From CAZPHU01 sp964419255 (lineage in GTDB: Bacteria > Fibrobacterota > Chitinivibrionia > Chitinivibrionales > CAYFVL01), in the NCBI GenBank assembly GCA_964419255.1, contig CAYQOU010000040.1, positions 1 to 37,490 on the forward strand: a stretch of 37,490 nt of DNA, written 5' to 3'. Below, one piece after another: positions 35,041 to 37,490 of the stretch. Numbering within the stretch: the first letter of the stretch is position 1; every line of letters starts with the position of its first letter. The notes beneath the pieces were generated by a model. That model worked only from the letters and a program-made list of their open reading frames with translations. It was not told the DNA's origin and did not search any database. The position numbers and the translations under genes are program-made.

Positions 35041-35775
35041 TTATCCAACCCGGCCAATCTGATTGACCGCTTTATCAAGTGTCTGATCCTGTGCCTGAAG
35101 CGCCTTGGAATCGGCTTCAAACGCACGCTGTGACGATATCATCGCCACCATATTCTTTATAAGCTCCACGTTTGAGCCTTCCAGATACCCCTGGTTAACC
35201 GTAAAGCCCGCGGATTGAATCTCGGGATTATCGGGCAGCTGCGGCCTAAGCATCGTATTCTGCTCCCGAAGCAAACGATACGGTTTCCTGAAATCGGCTA
35301 TCCTAAGGGTTCCCTTATGTTGCTCTCCCTGATAGATTTCACCCCGTTCGTTTATACGAATATCCCCTTTTCCATCAAACCGGATGAAGCCTTCCTTTCC
35401 AAGCACCTTTGATCCGTCAAAAGCTATCAGAAAACCGTCAGGATCCAAAGCGAAATTACCATTTCTGGTATAGCGAACCCCCTCGCTGGTCATCGCGGTA
35501 AAAAAACCTGACCCCTTGATCATGACATCCAAGGGAGATCCGGTTTTGCGCATCTGACCTTCACGGTAATCGACCAGACATTCATCCGCCTTTATCTCGC
35601 GGTTGGCATACGGGTGAAGCTTCTCATCGGCTACCGTGCGCTGGTAGGCGCGGGCAAAAAGCGAGCTTTGCTTGAAACCGGCAGTATTGAGGTTGGCAAG
35701 ATTGTTTGCCACCTGATCCTGTTTCTGAGTCTGAATGGTCATCGCCTGTGTGGCAAGATAAATACCCTGAATCAT
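35041..35775 (-). CDS. flgF: Flagellar rod protein FlgF
   Basis: A 244-residue rod/hook family protein: N-terminal MIQGIYLATQAMTIQTQKQD with VANNLANLNTAGFKQSSLFA, a central LDVMIKGSGFFTAMTSEGVR, and a C-terminal GSNVELIKNMVAMISSQRAF. It is the first gene of the flgF-flgG-flgA-flgH transcript, matching the usual proximal rod role. A sigma-54-like promoter lies 43-59 bases upstream. FlgF and other proximal rod members are hard to separate by sequence alone, so the symbol rests partly on position before flgG. Confidence 0.85.
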   Translation of the reverse strand: MIQGIYLATQAMTIQTQKQDQVANNLANLNTAGFKQSSLFARAYQRTVADEKLHPYANREIKADECLVDYREGQMRKTGSPLDVMIKGSGFFTAMTSEGVRYTRNGNFALDPDGFLIAFDGSKVLGKEGFIRFDGKGDIRINERGEIYQGEQHKGTLRIADFRKPYRLLREQNTMLRPQLPDNPEIQSAGFTVNQGYLEGSNVELIKNMVAMISSQRAFEADSKALQAQDQTLDKAVNQIGRVG

Positions 35776-36138
35776 ACAATCCCTCTCGATTAAGCCTACT
35801 AATCACGAGCGCAAGCTAAGCACATTTCGTGCCCAGGAACACGAAAGCCTCGTAATGGATTGATTTATAAGTTTTTAACATATTGGCCGGCGATCTTTCT
35901 ATCAGAAGCATTACTGAAAGATTTTGCCCTCGCCCGGCAATTGTTTCCATACCCTTTTCCGGGGCACCGTCCTCCGCTTCCGCCCAAATTGAACAGTATT
36001 TGCTGTGATCCTTTTCCTACTTCCACTCCCTGGTCCTCTGCTCGTATCACTATTCCTTTTACGATTCGAGGCGAAAGAGGCATGACAGTTGCATGGTTAC
36101 CATTAAAACATGAAACCTGTTAACGGTCGGAGGATATA
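35776..36138. other. Divergent spacer flgF / surface repeat protein
   Basis: It holds the flgF sigma-54-like element (35818-35834), an overlapping 7-bp inverted repeat (TTTCGTG 35825-35831 with CACGAAA 35840-35846), and GGAGGA before the 36139 gene. No further gene is seen. Confidence 0.6.
35818..35834 (-). promoter_or_regulatory. Sigma-54-type promoter upstream of flgF
   Basis: On the - strand GGGCACGAAATGTGCT has GG (35833-35832) and GC (35821-35820) exactly 10 bases apart, with GGCACG and TGCT as in the sigma-54 consensus. The predicted start is near 35808, about 33 bases before the flgF ATG. Confidence 0.6.
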
Positions 36139-37299
36139 ATGCGATTACTCCTTTTCTTACTTTTAGTCGGATCTATCACCGCCGCAACAGCTCAGGATAT
36201 AACACCGGCCGGTTTTTCACTCTGGCATCCGCTCAGTACCAGCGATGAGCAGGATACGCTGCATTTTAATCTGGGTATTTTCTACAGTCAGGTAGGAGCG
36301 ATACATGGTGCCGGTGTGAGCCTCATCGGATCACAGATCAACCACTTTCTTACAGGATTTCAGGGCAGCTACATATTCTCACGAGTGGAGGGATCGGCGG
36401 AAGGAGCACAAGGCTCAGGGATTGTGAGTTCGGTCAGGGGTGAGCTGCTGGGGATGCAGGCTGCCGGGATCGTAAGTACGGTCGGTGGCAGCATTGGCGG
36501 CATGCAGATGACCGGTATCGCAGGCAACGCAGGAGCCGATCTTACCGGGATGCAGGCCAGTGGTATAGTAAGCAGAATCAAGGGTGATCTCGGTGGTTTT
36601 CAGGGGGCGGGGATCCTTAGCTACACCGGCGGGGCGATACGCGGCGCACAACTGGGTTTCGTAGCCATCGCAAAAGAAAGTGTTTCGGGTATGCAGTATG
36701 GTTTTGTCAATGTAACCGGAGAGTTCACCGGGTTACGATACGGTTTCATTAACATAGCAGATAAGATGCGGGGCCTTCCCGTCGGCTTTGTCAATGTTGC
36801 CGACACGATGACTGGCTTGCAAATCGGTTTTGTCAATGTGGCCGATCACATCGAAGGTGTTCCAGTCGGTCTGATCAATATCGCCGAAAACGGAAAAATA
36901 AAGGCCATCGCCTACGTCTCTACCCCATCCCTGGCCAATGTGGGAGCGAAGTTTATCATCAATAGTTTTTATTCCATCGTTTCGGTTGGTGGATACGAAC
37001 TGAGAAACGAAAACGAAGATTACGCCTCCTTCAGCTGGCATTACGGCTATCAGGTGCCCTTGGGTCGCTTCTATATTGGTGCCGACATTGGAAATCAGAT
37101 ACTTTTCGACCGGACCGATCCAGATTTCGGAGAAGACAGCGCCCTCAAAAGCTACCAGTTTCGCGTGCTTGCCGGAGTGGATATCACAGACTATCTAGGT
37201 GTTTTCGGTGGAGTGGGTGGCGCCTGGGAACATTCCGGGACCAATTTCGATGATGGCACCGGTGAGCCGGTGTTTGTTGCCGGATTGACTGTATTTTAG
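36139..37299 (+). CDS. LA_2272-type surface repeat protein
   Basis: A 386-residue protein with a signal peptide (residues 1-18, cut before QDITPAG). The middle (about 75-270) is a run of short imperfect repeats. The first half is of the type GMQASGIVSRIKGDLGGFQG, and the second is of the type GLQIGFVNVADHIEGVPVGL. This pattern matches the LA_2272/LA_2273 surface repeat family. The last ~110 residues look like beta-strands of a small outer-membrane barrel ending in Phe (TVF), the usual signal for BAM insertion. Outer-membrane location is inferred, and the function is unknown. GGAGGA lies 6 bases before the ATG. It is divergent from flgF. Confidence 0.8.
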   Translation: MRLLLFLLLVGSITAATAQDITPAGFSLWHPLSTSDEQDTLHFNLGIFYSQVGAIHGAGVSLIGSQINHFLTGFQGSYIFSRVEGSAEGAQGSGIVSSVRGELLGMQAAGIVSTVGGSIGGMQMTGIAGNAGADLTGMQASGIVSRIKGDLGGFQGAGILSYTGGAIRGAQLGFVAIAKESVSGMQYGFVNVTGEFTGLRYGFINIADKMRGLPVGFVNVADTMTGLQIGFVNVADHIEGVPVGLINIAENGKIKAIAYVSTPSLANVGAKFIINSFYSIVSVGGYELRNENEDYASFSWHYGYQVPLGRFYIGADIGNQILFDRTDPDFGEDSALKSYQFRVLAGVDITDYLGVFGGVGGAWEHSGTNFDDGTGEPVFVAGLTVF

Positions 37300-37447
37300 G
37301 TAAGAACGGATGAACCAGTACCCCATAAGCACCTGTTTCGATTAAATCCTGTATTTGCCTTATTCATTCTGGCCGCCCTTATCAACTACAGCGCCACTTT
37401 TGCTGTCGCATTCACCATGAGTCTGTGAATGCAATATATAAAAGTGG

Positions 37448-37469
37448 ATCCCCGCATTGGTGCGGGGAT
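37448..37469. repeat. REP-like palindrome
   Basis: ATCCCCGCA (37448-37456), TTGG loop, TGCGGGGAT (37461-37469), followed by GACAGG. It is the same type as the copy at 8814-8835. Confidence 0.6.
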
Positions 37470-37490
37470 GACAGGGGCCTGCATGTTGTG

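Noticed and set aside
1..37490. CRISPR array
   Set aside because: No regularly spaced identical repeats with unique spacers were seen. The closest item is a single two-unit 12-base repeat at 20360-20385.

Overview
The window looks like accessory and housekeeping DNA from a motile, diderm member of the Fibrobacterota (Chitinivibrionia/Chitinispirillia-like). This is inferred from three things: a TIGR02147-type DNA-binding protein directly coupled to a lipoprotein-like gene carrying a GGGTDIGNP motif, P- and L-ring flagellar genes (which need an outer membrane), and an LA_2272-type surface repeat protein. No rRNA or intact tRNA gene was found. A run of 100 N (7722-7821) is an assembly gap, so the two flanks may not be as close as they appear.

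Left part (1-9433). After about 900 bases without a convincing gene comes a tight three-gene operon on the + strand: a TerB_N/TerB_C protein, a BrxD-like (DUF2791) P-loop ATPase and an Lhr/BrxHI-like DEAD/DEAH helicase. Nothing recognisable as a BREX methylase (PglX), phosphatase (PglZ) or nuclease accompanies it. This is the best candidate in the window for an incompletely described DNA-processing or defence module. An SRPBCC-like gene and a GNAT gene follow, the latter cut by the gap. Beyond the gap are a possible thioesterase remnant and two separate DUF2294 (MpsC-like) genes on the - strand, with two strong - strand terminators between them.

Centre (9729-19536). purK-purE form a - strand operon. 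Upstream of purK, on the + strand, is a promoter-like sequence followed by two hairpins and a strong terminator with no ORF, which is a candidate small RNA. Then come an OFA-type MFS transporter and a MurF ligase, the TIGR02147/lipoprotein pair, a secreted protein with six EF-hand loops, and a PRC-barrel protein.

Right-centre (19681-26923, - strand). This stretch holds a DEDDh exonuclease, a FkbM methyltransferase, a UDP-glucose dehydrogenase of the animal-like type, a beta-lactamase-fold serine hydrolase, a PIN-domain protein, an unrecognised 212-residue protein and queA.

Right end (27047-37490). A flagellar rod and ring cluster on the - strand (flgF-flgG-flgA-flgH) is separated from flgI by a + strand trypsin-like protease carrying C-terminal beta-sandwich domains. 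Both flgF and flgI have a GG-N10-GC sigma-54-type element about 30-45 bases upstream of the start codon, so the split cluster may still be co-regulated. FlgH contains no cysteine and therefore cannot be a conventional lipoprotein. A PHP-family phosphoesterase and an LA_2272-type outer-surface repeat protein complete the window.
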